DNA of 64,000 nucleotides from Teichococcus oryzae. GTDB taxonomy: Bacteria > Pseudomonadota > Alphaproteobacteria > Acetobacterales > Acetobacteraceae. Under the pieces are notes generated by a model. That model saw only the letters and a list, made by a program, of their open reading frames with translations, ran no database searches and was not told where the DNA came from. Both the position numbers and the translations under genes were made by a program. The stretch is from NCBI RefSeq assembly GCF_008386565.1, contig NZ_VUKA01000001.1, forward strand, positions 1,116,001 through 1,180,000. The letters are read 5' to 3'. Below are positions 9,457 to 18,448 of the stretch, piece by piece (position 1 is the stretch's first letter; each line of letters begins with the position of its first letter).

Positions 9457-9471
9457 GTTCTACGAAAGTTC
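9457..9471. promoter_or_regulatory. SOS box (LexA operator), alphaproteobacterial type
   Basis: GTTC-TACGAAA-GTTC is an exact match to the alphaproteobacterial LexA direct repeat GTTC-N7-GTTC. It lies between the moeA stop and the lexA start. A weaker half-site pair on the other strand sense, GAAC-N7-CAAC, is at 9433-9447. This gives lexA its own damage-inducible promoter despite its place at the end of a long co-directional gene run. Confidence 0.82.
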
Positions 9472-9511
9472 CAGGGCGTCGGTCAACCATGTTCCAGTGG
9501 TCCAGGGAGCC

Positions 9512-10717
9512 TCAAAGGCCAAGCTGCTCCAGCTCCATCACTTCCACCATATCGCCCGGCGCGGCGGCCGGCGCGTGCGGCAGGCGCCGGATCAGCGCGT
9601 CGCAACCCGCCAGGATGCGCAGCATGGAACTGTCCTGCCGGTCGGCCGGGGTAGCCAGGAGTTGGCCCTGCGGGCCCCGCTCCAGCCGCGCCCGCAGATA
9701 ATCCTCCCGCCGGTCATTGGCGGGCAGGGGCGCCGCGAGCCGTGCCGCATGCAGGGCCGGCGCCCCGGCCGGCAGGCCGGAAAGCACCGCCAGGGCCGGC
9801 TGCAGGAACAGCACCCCGCAAACCAGCGCCGACACCGGATTGCCTGGCAGGCCCAGCAACGGCGTCGTGCCCAGCCGCCCCCAGATCAGCGGCTTGCCCG
9901 GCCGCATGGCGATCTTCCAGAAATCCAGCACAAAGCCCTGCGGCCCCAGAGCCTGCTGCACCAGGTCATGCTCGCCCACGCTGGCGCCGCCCGTGGTCAG
10001 CATCAGGTCGCAGGAGCGGGCGGATTCGGCGGCGGCGGCGATGGCGCCGGCGTCGTCGGCGGCGATCGGCAGCACCAGGGGCACGCCGCCGCCCGCGCGA
10101 ACCAGCGCCGCCAGCGCATGGGCGTTGGAGGACACGATGCCGCCGGGCGGCAATGGCTCGCCGGGCAGGCGGATCTCGTCGCCCGTGGCCAGGATGCCGA
10201 TGCGCGGGCGGCGATGCACGGTCAGCCAGGCATGGTTGGCGGCGGCGGCGAGGCCGATGTCGCGCGCGGTCAGCCGCTTCCCAGCCGGGAGCAGCACGTC
10301 GCCCAGGCGGAAATCCAGCCCGGCGGGGCGGATCCACCGGCCGGGGCGCACCGTTTCACGCACCGTCACGGTGACGTCGCCGGCTTCCGCGTCCTCCTGC
10401 AACAGGATGCCATCGGCGCCGGCGGGAACAGGGGCGCCGGTGAAGATGCGCACCGCTTCCCCAGGGCCGACGCCGCCCCCGAAGGGATGGCCGGCCGGGG
10501 CGGCGCCGATCACGCGCAGCACCGCGCCTTCCGCCGCGTCGGCGGCGCGCACCGCATATCCATCCATGGCGGACATGTCGGAGGGGGGCTGGGTCAGTCT
10601 TGCCGCCACCGGCGCGGCCAGCACGCGCCCCCAGCCTTCCTGCAGCGACACCGTCTCAGGGCCGGTGGCGCTCAGGCTGCCCAGGATGCGGGAACGGGCC
10701 TCCTCCACCGGGATCAT
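9512..10717 (-). CDS. moeA: Molybdopterin molybdenumtransferase
   Basis: Inserts molybdate into adenylylated molybdopterin, the last general step of Mo-cofactor synthesis. The N-terminal core carries [17 protein letters not shown], domain II follows, and the MoCF-binding-like domain shows [35 protein letters not shown] and [14 protein letters not shown] start it at the ATG giving [12 protein letters not shown], whose ATGA overlaps the moaC stop; longer upstream reading would place 31 non-conserved residues inside moaC. Length 401 aa matches the family. Paired with moaC, so the two work on the same cofactor. Confidence 0.95.
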   Translation of the reverse strand: MIPVEEARSRILGSLSATGPETVSLQEGWGRVLAAPVAARLTQPPSDMSAMDGYAVRAADAAEGAVLRVIGAAPAGHPFGGGVGPGEAVRIFTGAPVPAGADGILLQEDAEAGDVTVTVRETVRPGRWIRPAGLDFRLGDVLLPAGKRLTARDIGLAAAANHAWLTVHRRPRIGILATGDEIRLPGEPLPPGGIVSSNAHALAALVRAGGGVPLVLPIAADDAGAIAAAAESARSCDLMLTTGGASVGEHDLVQQALGPQGFVLDFWKIAMRPGKPLIWGRLGTTPLLGLPGNPVSALVCGVLFLQPALAVLSGLPAGAPALHAARLAAPLPANDRREDYLRARLERGPQGQLLATPADRQDSSMLRILAGCDALIRRLPHAPAAAPGDMVEVMELEQLGL

Positions 10718-11252
10718 GGCGTGGCCGCTTCCCACAGGCCCGACTTGCCGCCTTCCTTGCGGGCGAGGTGGATGCCGTCGATCCGCATGCCGCGGTCGAT
10801 TGCCTTGCACATGTCGTACACTGTCAGCGCCGCGACCGACACGGCGGTCAGGGCCTCCATCTCAACCCCGGTGGGGCCGGTGGTCTTGACCCGCGCCTCG
10901 ATCCGCACGGCGCCGGGCGCCTCCGGCACCAGTTCCAGCTTCACCGAAGTCAGGGCCAGCGGGTGGCAGAGCGGGATCAGCTCGGCGGTGCGCTTCGCCG
11001 CCATGATGCCGGCGATGCGCGCCACGCCCAGCACGTCGCCCTTGCCGAGCGAGCCGGCCCGGATGGCGTCCAGCGTGGCCGGCGCCATCTCCACCCGGCC
11101 GCGGGCGATCGCCAGCCGCTCGGTGGCAGGCTTGGCCGAGACATCCACCATCACCGCCCGGCCTTCCGCGTCGAAATGCGTGAAGCCGCCAGGGGTGGGA
11201 GCGGGCGCGGCTGGCGCGGCGCGCGGCGGGTCGAAGCCTTCGCCGCCTTCGC

Positions 11253-11256
<4 letters not shown>
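10714..11256 (-). CDS. moaC: Cyclic pyranopterin monophosphate synthase
   Basis: Converts the MoaA product 3',8-cyclo-GTP into cyclic pyranopterin monophosphate in molybdenum cofactor synthesis. The core shows [39 protein letters not shown] (the substrate-binding stretch with Lys and the conserved HPL), and [20 protein letters not shown] followed by [19 protein letters not shown], in which the active-site Asp and Lys lie. An extra N-terminal Ala/Pro-rich stretch of about 25 residues precedes the core. ATG overlaps the trpC stop, and its own stop overlaps the moeA start, so translation is coupled along the run. Confidence 0.96.
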
Positions 11257-12062
<806 letters not shown>

Positions 12063-12076
12063 GGCGGTCTCTCTGA

Positions 12077-13102
12077 TCAATTCGCGGAGGTGTCGGACTG
12101 GGTGGCGCGGCGCAGGCGCTCCAGCACGGCCAGCGCCGCGCCTTCATCGATGGAACGCGCCGCCCGCCCGGCCGCGCCGCGCAGGTCGTCGGTGTTTCCC
12201 GCCACCACCAGGGCGGCGGCGGCGTTCAGGATGACGCAGTCGCGATAAGGGCTGCGCTCACCCCTCAACAACGCTTCGAGCCGTTCCGCGTTGTGGGCCG
12301 GATCGCCGCCGCGCAGCGTTTCCGCCGGGGACTCCGGCAGGCCCGCATCGGCCGGGGAAACGGTGAAGGCGCGAATCTGGCCATCGCGCAGCTCGACCAC
12401 CTCGCTCGGACCTGCGACGGTCAGCTCGTCCAGCCCCTGGCCATGCACAAGCCAGGCGCGTTCCGTGCCGATGCGGCCCAGGGTCTCGGCCATCGGGCGC
12501 AGCCATTGCGCGGCGAAGGCGCCGGTCATCTGCCGCTTCACCCGGGCCGGGTTGGTCAGCGGGCCCAGCAGGTTGAAGATGGTGCGCGTGCCCAGTTCCA
12601 CCCGCGGGCCGGAGGCATGGCGCAAGGCGGCGTGGTGGCGCGGCGCGGCCAGGAACATCATGCCGGCCTCCCGCATCACCCGCGGCAACTCGCCGAGCGG
12701 CAGGTCCAGATTGACGCCCAGCGCCGTCAGCGCGTCGGACGCGCCCGATCTCGAGGACAGCGCCCGGTTGCCATGCTTGGCCACCGGCACGCCGGCGCCG
12801 GCCACCACCATGGCGGCGGCGGTGGAGATGTTCAGCGTTCCCGCCCCGTCGCCGCCGGTGCCGACGATGTCCACCGCGCCCGGAGGTGCCTCGGCCGGGG
12901 TCATGCGAGCGAGCATGGCGCGCACGGCGCCGGTCATTTCCGCCACTGTCTCGCCGCGCAGGCGCATCGCCATCAGCAGGCCGGCGATCTGGGCGGGTGT
13001 CGCCTCGCCTTCCATGATGATGCCGAAGGCGGATTCCGCCTCGGCCTCCGTCAGCGTCTCGCCGGTCGCGAGGCGGCCCAGAAGCGGCTTCAGGGAATTC
13101 AT
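12077..13102 (-). CDS. trpD: Anthranilate phosphoribosyltransferase
   Basis: Transfers phosphoribose from PRPP to anthranilate, the second step of the tryptophan branch. The PRPP loop VDIVGTGGDGAGTLNIST and the following KHGNRALSSRSGASDALTALG are the family signatures; RTIFNLLGPLTNPA and the Mg-binding DELT (GLDELTVAGPSEV) are also intact. Length 341 aa. It lies directly upstream of trpC. The usual alphaproteobacterial partners trpE and trpG are not beside it: only 67 bases separate trpD from the end of ppiD. Confidence 0.96.
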   Translation of the reverse strand: MNSLKPLLGRLATGETLTEAEAESAFGIIMEGEATPAQIAGLLMAMRLRGETVAEMTGAVRAMLARMTPAEAPPGAVDIVGTGGDGAGTLNISTAAAMVVAGAGVPVAKHGNRALSSRSGASDALTALGVNLDLPLGELPRVMREAGMMFLAAPRHHAALRHASGPRVELGTRTIFNLLGPLTNPARVKRQMTGAFAAQWLRPMAETLGRIGTERAWLVHGQGLDELTVAGPSEVVELRDGQIRAFTVSPADAGLPESPAETLRGGDPAHNAERLEALLRGERSPYRDCVILNAAAALVVAGNTDDLRGAAGRAARSIDEGAALAVLERLRRATQSDTSAN

Positions 13103-13169
13103 GCCACTCCCCCGGGGAATGCCGCAAAGACAGTGGCTTGCATGATGTCCTTCCCCTTCCGAAATGCGT

Positions 13170-15074
13170 TCACCGGGCTGTCACCTGGCCGAGCATCTCG
13201 GCATTGTAGGTGACATCGGCCCGGGCGCGCAGGGCGGCCAGGTATTGCTGCTCCAGATCGCCGAGCATGGCCTGCTCCACGGCGCCGCGCACCTGGCCCA
13301 GGGCCAGCGCATCGGACCCCGGGTCGAAGGGCAGCACCTCGACCACCTGGGCGACCGCGAAGCCTTCCAGCGTTTCGGCCATGGTGGCTTCGCCGGGATT
13401 GGTGGCGAAGACCGGTTGCAGCAATTCGGGCGGCACCGGCTGGGGCTGGCCCTGCGGGGCGGGGTTGCGGCCGAAGGGCTGGGTGCGGCGGGCTTGCAGC
13501 CCGGCCTCGCGCGCCGCCTCGGGCAGGCCCTTGCCGGCCTTCACCGCGGCGAGCAGCGCGCCTGCGCGTTCTTCCTGCGCACGGCGCCGGGCATCGGCGG
13601 TCCAGGCCGCGCGGACATTGTCGGCCACCTCGGCGAAGGGGCGCAGGGTGGGGGGCGTGATCTCGGCGATGTTGAAGGCGAACAGGGCGGCCTGCCCGGC
13701 TTCGGCGAGGCGCGGGGCCTCGCCCTGCTGCGCGGCGAAGATGGCGCGCAGCGCGATGTTGCGTGGCTCGCCGCTCAGCGGCAGTCCGGCCTCTGCGCCG
13801 TCCGGCGCGCGACCGGCGCTGTCGGTGGTCACCTCGGCCAGCGCCAGCCCGAAGCGCGGCGCGACCTCGGCCAGGGTGGCGCCGCCGGCCAGCGCGTCCT
13901 CCACCTGGTTGGCGCGCTCATAGGCGATGTCGGCTGCCCGCTCCTGGCGCACCAGGGCGGCCACTTCGTTCTTCACCGCCTCAAAGCCGCGGCTGGAGCC
14001 GGGCTCGATGCCGGTGACCTTCAGCACATGCCAGCCGAACGGGGTCTGCACCGGGGCGCTGACGCCGCCCTCGGCGAGGGAGAAGGCCGCGTTGGCGAGT
14101 TCCGGCACGGGCAGGCTCGACCGGTCCGTCGTGCCAAGCGGCAGGGCCTGTCCGCCGGCCTGCTGCGCGGCCTCGGTGATGGCCGCGAAATCCGCCCCTC
14201 CGCGCCATTGTTCGGCGATGGCGCGGGCGGCTTCCTCGCTTTGCAGCACGGCCTGCTCCAGCGTCCGGCGTTCCGGGGTTTCGAACTGGCCCTGCCGGGC
14301 CTCATAGGCGGCGCGCAATTCGTCTTCGCTGGGCTCGATCTCGCCGGCCAGCGTCTCGGGCGACAGCACCGCCACCGTGTAGCGGCGGTATTCCGGGGCG
14401 GAGAAGCGGTCCGGATTGTTTTCGTGGTAGCGGGTGAGCTGTTCCTCGGTCGGCGCAGGCGGCTCCGGCGCGGCGGCCAGGGAAAGCGCCACGATGTCGG
14501 CCACGCGGCGCTCGCGTTCCCAGGCCAGCAGCGGGCGGGTGAGGGCATCCGGCCCGGCGGCGCCGGCGCGCACCGCGCCCACCATCTGCTGCCGTTCCAG
14601 GTCGGCCCGCAACAGGGCCAGGAACGCCTGCTCCGTCAGGCCGTTGTTGCGCAGGAAGCCATCGAAGGTGGGGCGGCTGAAGCGGCCATCCAGGCCCTGG
14701 AAGGCGGGAATGCCGAAAACGTAGTCCCGCACCGCCCCTTCCGGCGCGGCGAGGCGGAGGCGTGCCGCCTCCTGCCGCTGCACCCGGTCCATCACCAGGC
14801 TTTCCACCGCCTGGCGGGCGATGGCGTTGCTCATCTGCGGCGTGATCTCCATGGCGCCGCCCAGCTGCCGCTGCACGCGGCTGATTTCGCGCCGCGCCGC
14901 CTGTTGCGCTTCCGGCAGCTCGATCGGCTCGCCACCGACACGGGCCACGGCGGAATCCCGGCCGAAATTCCGGACGATGTCCTCGATCCCCCAAATCGCG
15001 AAGGACAGGATCAGCAGCACGAAAAGGATCTTGGCGAACCAGGTGCCGGCAAGACGGCGCAGCGCAGTGAGCAT
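13170..15074 (-). CDS. ppiD: PpiD-like peptidyl-prolyl isomerase (SurA N-domain protein)
   Basis: Membrane-anchored periplasmic folding factor. One N-terminal signal anchor (LAGTWFAKILFVLLILSFAI, residues about 6-28) is followed by a SurA_N-type helical domain with RQAVESLVMDRVQRQEAARL, then a parvulin-type rotamase region around ELANAAFSLAEGGVSAPV and TPFGWHVLKVTGI, and a C-terminal helical tail. About 634 residues from the ATG at 15074, the usual PpiD length; an earlier in-frame ATG at 15107 adds 11 residues before the anchor. Rotamase activity in such proteins is often weak, so a chaperone role is more certain than catalysis. Divergent from tpiA. Confidence 0.9.
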   Translation of the reverse strand: MLTALRRLAGTWFAKILFVLLILSFAIWGIEDIVRNFGRDSAVARVGGEPIELPEAQQAARREISRVQRQLGGAMEITPQMSNAIARQAVESLVMDRVQRQEAARLRLAAPEGAVRDYVFGIPAFQGLDGRFSRPTFDGFLRNNGLTEQAFLALLRADLERQQMVGAVRAGAAGPDALTRPLLAWERERRVADIVALSLAAAPEPPAPTEEQLTRYHENNPDRFSAPEYRRYTVAVLSPETLAGEIEPSEDELRAAYEARQGQFETPERRTLEQAVLQSEEAARAIAEQWRGGADFAAITEAAQQAGGQALPLGTTDRSSLPVPELANAAFSLAEGGVSAPVQTPFGWHVLKVTGIEPGSSRGFEAVKNEVAALVRQERAADIAYERANQVEDALAGGATLAEVAPRFGLALAEVTTDSAGRAPDGAEAGLPLSGEPRNIALRAIFAAQQGEAPRLAEAGQAALFAFNIAEITPPTLRPFAEVADNVRAAWTADARRRAQEERAGALLAAVKAGKGLPEAAREAGLQARRTQPFGRNPAPQGQPQPVPPELLQPVFATNPGEATMAETLEGFAVAQVVEVLPFDPGSDALALGQVRGAVEQAMLGDLEQQYLAALRARADVTYNAEMLGQVTAR

Positions 15075-15225
15075 GATGTTCCGCGACGATGGGGTGGCGC
15101 GGCCCACAGGCTGGCCCGCGACGGTGAAGTGGCGCGGACCATAGGCAAAAGCCGGGCTGTTGCCAAACGCCAGGGCGGCTTATAGCCGCAGCACCTGTTT
15201 GAGTTCGGCAAAGGAAGAGCAAACC

Positions 15226-15975
15226 ATGACCCCAGGCGTGCGCCCGCTGATCGCCGGCAATTGGAAGATGCATGGCAGCCTGAGCGAGGCCCGCTCCCTG
15301 GCCGGCGCCGTGGCTCAGGGAAAGGCCCAGGGGCAAGCCGACCTGCTGGTCTGCCCGCCCTATCCCTACCTGCTGCCCGTGCAGGGCGCGCTGGCCGGCA
15401 GCGACGTGGCGCTGGGCGCGCAGGATTGCCACGCGGCGGCCAAGGGTGCCCATACGGGTGACGTCTCAGTGCCGATGCTGAAGGATTGCGGGGCGCGCTT
15501 CGTGATCCTCGGCCATTCCGAGCGCCGCGCCGACCATGGCGAAAGCGATGCCGCGGTGCGCGCCAAGGCGGAGGCGGTACTGGGCGAAGGCCTGGTTCCG
15601 GTGGTCTGCGTCGGGGAAAGCGAAGCCCAGCGCGTCGCCGGCGAGGCCGAGGCGGTGGTGGCCGGGCAACTGGCCGGCAGCCTGCCGGACGGCTTCGCGG
15701 CCGCCGGCGGCGTGGTGGCCTATGAGCCGGTCTGGGCCATCGGCACCGGCCGCACGCCGACCGAGGCCGACATCGCCGCCATGCATGCCCGCATCCGCGC
15801 CGAGCTGGTCGGCCGCTTCGGCGCGGCGGGGGAGACGCTGCGCATCCTGTATGGCGGGTCGGTGAAGCCGGGCAACGCCAAGGCCATCCTGGCCCTGCCG
15901 CATGTGGACGGCGCGCTGGTGGGCGGCGCCAGCCTGGTGGCGGAGGATTTCCTGGCCATCGCCAGCGCCGTTTGA
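15226..15975 (+). CDS. tpiA: Triosephosphate isomerase
   Basis: Interconverts dihydroxyacetone phosphate and glyceraldehyde 3-phosphate. TIM barrel with the catalytic residues Lys14 (GNWKMHG), His97 (ILGHSERR) and Glu167 ([11 protein letters not shown]), and the phosphate-binding [11 protein letters not shown] and GALVGGASL near the end. The ATG at 15226 is preceded by AGGAAGAG at the right spacing; an earlier ATG at 15160 would put 22 unrelated residues before the fold. Length 249 aa, standard. It is divergent from ppiD with a 150-base shared upstream region. Confidence 0.97.
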   Translation: MTPGVRPLIAGNWKMHGSLSEARSLAGAVAQGKAQGQADLLVCPPYPYLLPVQGALAGSDVALGAQDCHAAAKGAHTGDVSVPMLKDCGARFVILGHSERRADHGESDAAVRAKAEAVLGEGLVPVVCVGESEAQRVAGEAEAVVAGQLAGSLPDGFAAAGGVVAYEPVWAIGTGRTPTEADIAAMHARIRAELVGRFGAAGETLRILYGGSVKPGNAKAILALPHVDGALVGGASLVAEDFLAIASAV

Positions 15976-15982
15976 GGAAAGG

Positions 15983-16007
15983 GGGCCGCCGGAGCCACGG
16001 GCGGCCC
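15983..16007 (+). terminator. GC-rich hairpin after tpiA
   Basis: Stem GGGCCGCC / GGCGGCCC (8 bp, loop 9) begins 7 bases after the tpiA stop. There is no T-run, so it is a likely but not certain terminator separating tpiA from the MarR-GNAT gene. Confidence 0.5.
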
Positions 16008-16036
16008 ACCCCCATCGAAGCAGGTTGATCACGAAA

Positions 16037-16060
16037 TTTATCTGACTTAAGTCAGATAAA
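16037..16060. promoter_or_regulatory. Perfect 24-bp palindrome abutting the MarR-GNAT start codon
   Basis: The 12-base arm TTTATCTGACTT is followed without spacer by its exact reverse complement, and the second arm ends at the base before the ATG at 16061. The site is AT-rich in a roughly 70% GC region. MarR-family proteins bind palindromes of this size in their own promoters, so this is probably the autoregulatory operator. Its position over the normal ribosome-binding region means binding would also sit over the translation start, and no GGAG-type ribosome site is visible. The transcript may be leaderless or nearly so. Confidence 0.75.
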
Positions 16061-16936
16061 ATGTCGTTCGATCCTGTTTCGCGCTTTCGCCGCTTCAGCC
16101 GCGCCGTCACCTCCGAGGTGGGCGCCCTCGACACATCCTTTCTGGGCCGTGGCCGCCCGCTGGGCGCCGCGCGGGTGCTGAACGCCATCGGCCATGGACG
16201 CTCCGATGTCGCGGAGATCCGGGATTACCTGGCGCTGGATTCAGGGCTGATGAGCCGGCTGCTCCGCGGCCTGGAGGAAGAAGACCTCATCGCCACCGCC
16301 CCGCATCCCGGCGATGCCCGGCGCCGCGTGGCGCGGCTGACCCCGGCTGGCCAGCAGGAGTTCCAGGCCTACGAGGATCTGTCCAACGCGCGTGCCGAGG
16401 CGTTGCTGGCGCGCCATCCGAAGCCGGAGGCGCTGCTGGCGGCGATGGATCTGGTGGCGTCCGCCCTTGGCCGCGACCGCCTCGCGCTGCGGGAGATGGA
16501 CCCGCGCGGCCCGGAGGCGCGCCACTGCCTGTCGGAATATTACGCGGAGTTGGCACGCCGCTTCGAGCGCGGCTTCGACGTTTCCTTGTCCCGCGATCCG
16601 GAAGCCTCCGACATGATCCGCCCGCGCGGCGTCTTCCTGGTGGGCCTGTCGGACGGCATGCCGCTCGGCTGCGTCGGGCTGAAGGGCAGCGGCGGGGAGG
16701 TGGCGGAGATCAAGCGCCTGTGGGTCTCGCCGGCGGCGCGTGGGCTGGGCCTGGCGCGCCAGTTGATGGAGGCGGCGGAACAGGCGGCCCGCGCATTGTC
16801 GATCCAGGTGCTGCGGCTCGATACCAACTCGGCCCTGCCGGAAGCGCTGCAGCTTTATCGCCGTTCGGGCTGGACCGAGATCGAGCGCTTCAACGACGAT
16901 CCATATCCGGACCTGTTCTTCGAGAAGCGCCTTTGA
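16061..16936 (+). CDS. MarR-GNAT fusion: transcription regulator with acetyltransferase domain
   Basis: Two-domain protein of 291 aa. Residues about 5-140 form a MarR winged helix: VLNAIGHGRSDVAEIRDYL, DSGLMSRLLRGLEEEDLIA (recognition helix) and the wing GDARRRVARLTPAG. Residues about 150-291 form a GNAT acetyltransferase with VAEIKRLWVSPAARGLGLARQLM (motif A, acetyl-CoA-binding R/Q-x-x-G-x-G/A form) and LQLYRRSGWTEIERFNDDPYPDLFF. Acetyl-CoA or an acetylatable metabolite may thus couple to DNA binding. The palindrome directly before the start is the likely operator. The M20 dipeptidase follows by 58 bases. The substrate is unknown. Confidence 0.9.
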   Translation: MSFDPVSRFRRFSRAVTSEVGALDTSFLGRGRPLGAARVLNAIGHGRSDVAEIRDYLALDSGLMSRLLRGLEEEDLIATAPHPGDARRRVARLTPAGQQEFQAYEDLSNARAEALLARHPKPEALLAAMDLVASALGRDRLALREMDPRGPEARHCLSEYYAELARRFERGFDVSLSRDPEASDMIRPRGVFLVGLSDGMPLGCVGLKGSGGEVAEIKRLWVSPAARGLGLARQLMEAAEQAARALSIQVLRLDTNSALPEALQLYRRSGWTEIERFNDDPYPDLFFEKRL

Positions 16937-16994
16937 GGGCTGCCGGCGTGCCGCCCGGCTTGCCCGTGGCCGGGCATGGCGCGAGGATGGCGCC

Positions 16995-18401
16995 ATGCCG
17001 AACGACCTGACCGTGCGCGTCCTGGACGCGCTCGATTCCGCCCGCGCCGACACGGAAGCCAGCCTGATCGAGTGGCTGCGCATTCCGAGCGTCAGCGCCC
17101 AGCCCGCCCATGCCGCGGATTGCCGCCATGCCGCCGAATGGCTGGTGCGCGAGCTGGCCGCCCTCGGCTTCGAGGCCCGGCTGCGCGAAACGGCGGGACA
17201 TCCGGTGGTGATCGCCAGCCATCCCGGCCCCCAGGCAAGCCCGGGGAAGGAGGTGCCGCATGTGCTGATCTACGGCCATTACGACGTGCAGCCGCCGGAG
17301 CCGCTGGAGCTGTGGAACAGCCCGCCCTTCGAGCCGACTCTCACCGAGGGGCCGCGCGGCCCGCGCATCACGGCGCGTGGCGCGGTGGACGACAAGGGGC
17401 AGGTGATGACCTGGCTCGCCGCGCTGCGCGCCTGGCACAAGGTGGCCGGCGGCCCGCCGGTGCGCGTCACCGTGCTGGTGGAAGGCGAGGAGGAGATCGG
17501 CAGCCCCAGCCTCGATCCGGTGCTGGAGGCGGAGAAGGCGGCGCTTTCGGCCGATGTCGCGCTGATCAGCGACACCAACATGTGGGCGCCCGGCGTGCCG
17601 GCGCTCACCGTCAGCCTGCGGGGCATGGTCTACACCCAGATCGACCTGCGGCTCGGCGACCGCGACCTGCATTCCGGCCTGTTCGGAGGATCGGCCCTCA
17701 ATGTCCTGAATCTGCTCACGAAGATCCTGGGTGAGCTGAAGGACGAGAATGGCCGCGTGCGGATTCCCGGATTCTACGACAACATTCCCGAGCCGACCGC
17801 CGAACAACGCGCCGCCTGGGATGCGCTGGGCTTCGACGAGGCGGCCTTCCTTGGCAATCAGGGCATGTCCACGCCGGGCGGCGAGAAGGGGCGCAGCGCG
17901 CCGGAGCGCCTTTGGGCACGCCCGACCGCCGACATCAACGGCATCTGGGGCGGCTATATGGGGGAGGGCACCAAGACGGTGATCGCCTGCGAGGGCCATG
18001 CCAAGCTGTCCTGCCGCCTGGTGCCGGGGCAGGACCCCGCGAAGATCGTGGAGGGCATCCGGCAATTCGTGCAGTCCCGCCTGCCGCCCGATGCCAGCTT
18101 CACCCTGCAGGTCTTTGGCGAGGCTCCCGCCGTGGCGGTGCCGCCGGACTCGCCCTGGCTGGCCGCGGCGGAGGCGGTTCTGGCGGAGGAGTTCGGCCGC
18201 CCCGCGGTGCGGGCCGGCGGCGGCGGCTCGATCCCCGTGGCGTCCAGCCTGAAAAGCATTCTGGGCCTGGATTGCCTGATGATGGGCTTTGGCCTGGATG
18301 ACGACCAGGTGCACAGCCCGAACGAGAAGTTCGAGCTGAGCTGCCTGCATTCCGGCGCCCGCAGCCATGTGCGGCTGCTGGGCAGGCTCGGCGGCCGGTG
18401 A
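16995..18401 (+). CDS. M20-family dipeptidase
   Basis: Zn-dependent dipeptidase of the CNDP/carnosinase-like M20 branch. It shows VLIYGHYDVQPPEPLELW (metal His and catalytic Asp), TARGAVDDKGQVMTWLAA (bridging Asp), LVEGEEEIGSPSL (general-base Glu and metal Glu), DLRLGDRDLHSGLFGG at the dimerisation domain, and DDQVHSPNEKFEL with the last metal His. Length 468 aa is normal. No signal peptide, so cytoplasmic peptide breakdown is expected. It follows the MarR-GNAT gene closely on the same strand and may be under its control. Confidence 0.92.
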   Translation: MPNDLTVRVLDALDSARADTEASLIEWLRIPSVSAQPAHAADCRHAAEWLVRELAALGFEARLRETAGHPVVIASHPGPQASPGKEVPHVLIYGHYDVQPPEPLELWNSPPFEPTLTEGPRGPRITARGAVDDKGQVMTWLAALRAWHKVAGGPPVRVTVLVEGEEEIGSPSLDPVLEAEKAALSADVALISDTNMWAPGVPALTVSLRGMVYTQIDLRLGDRDLHSGLFGGSALNVLNLLTKILGELKDENGRVRIPGFYDNIPEPTAEQRAAWDALGFDEAAFLGNQGMSTPGGEKGRSAPERLWARPTADINGIWGGYMGEGTKTVIACEGHAKLSCRLVPGQDPAKIVEGIRQFVQSRLPPDASFTLQVFGEAPAVAVPPDSPWLAAAEAVLAEEFGRPAVRAGGGGSIPVASSLKSILGLDCLMMGFGLDDDQVHSPNEKFELSCLHSGARSHVRLLGRLGGR

Positions 18402-18405
18402 ACGA

Positions 18406-18438
18406 TGCGCCGGGATGGTGTTGAGCCATCCCGGCGCA
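18406..18438. terminator. Bidirectional terminator between dipeptidase and threonine aldolase
   Basis: A perfect 13-bp stem (TGCGCCGGGATGG and its complement) with loop TGTTGAG starts 5 bases after the dipeptidase stop and ends 10 bases before the end of the convergent aldolase gene. One of the strongest hairpins in the window. Confidence 0.75.
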
Positions 18439-18448
18439 GGACCCTGGT

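Noticed and set aside
13164-15185. Plus-strand 673-codon frame opposite ppiD
   Set aside because: Antisense shadow rich in Gly/Ala/Arg/His; ppiD has signal anchor and rotamase motifs.
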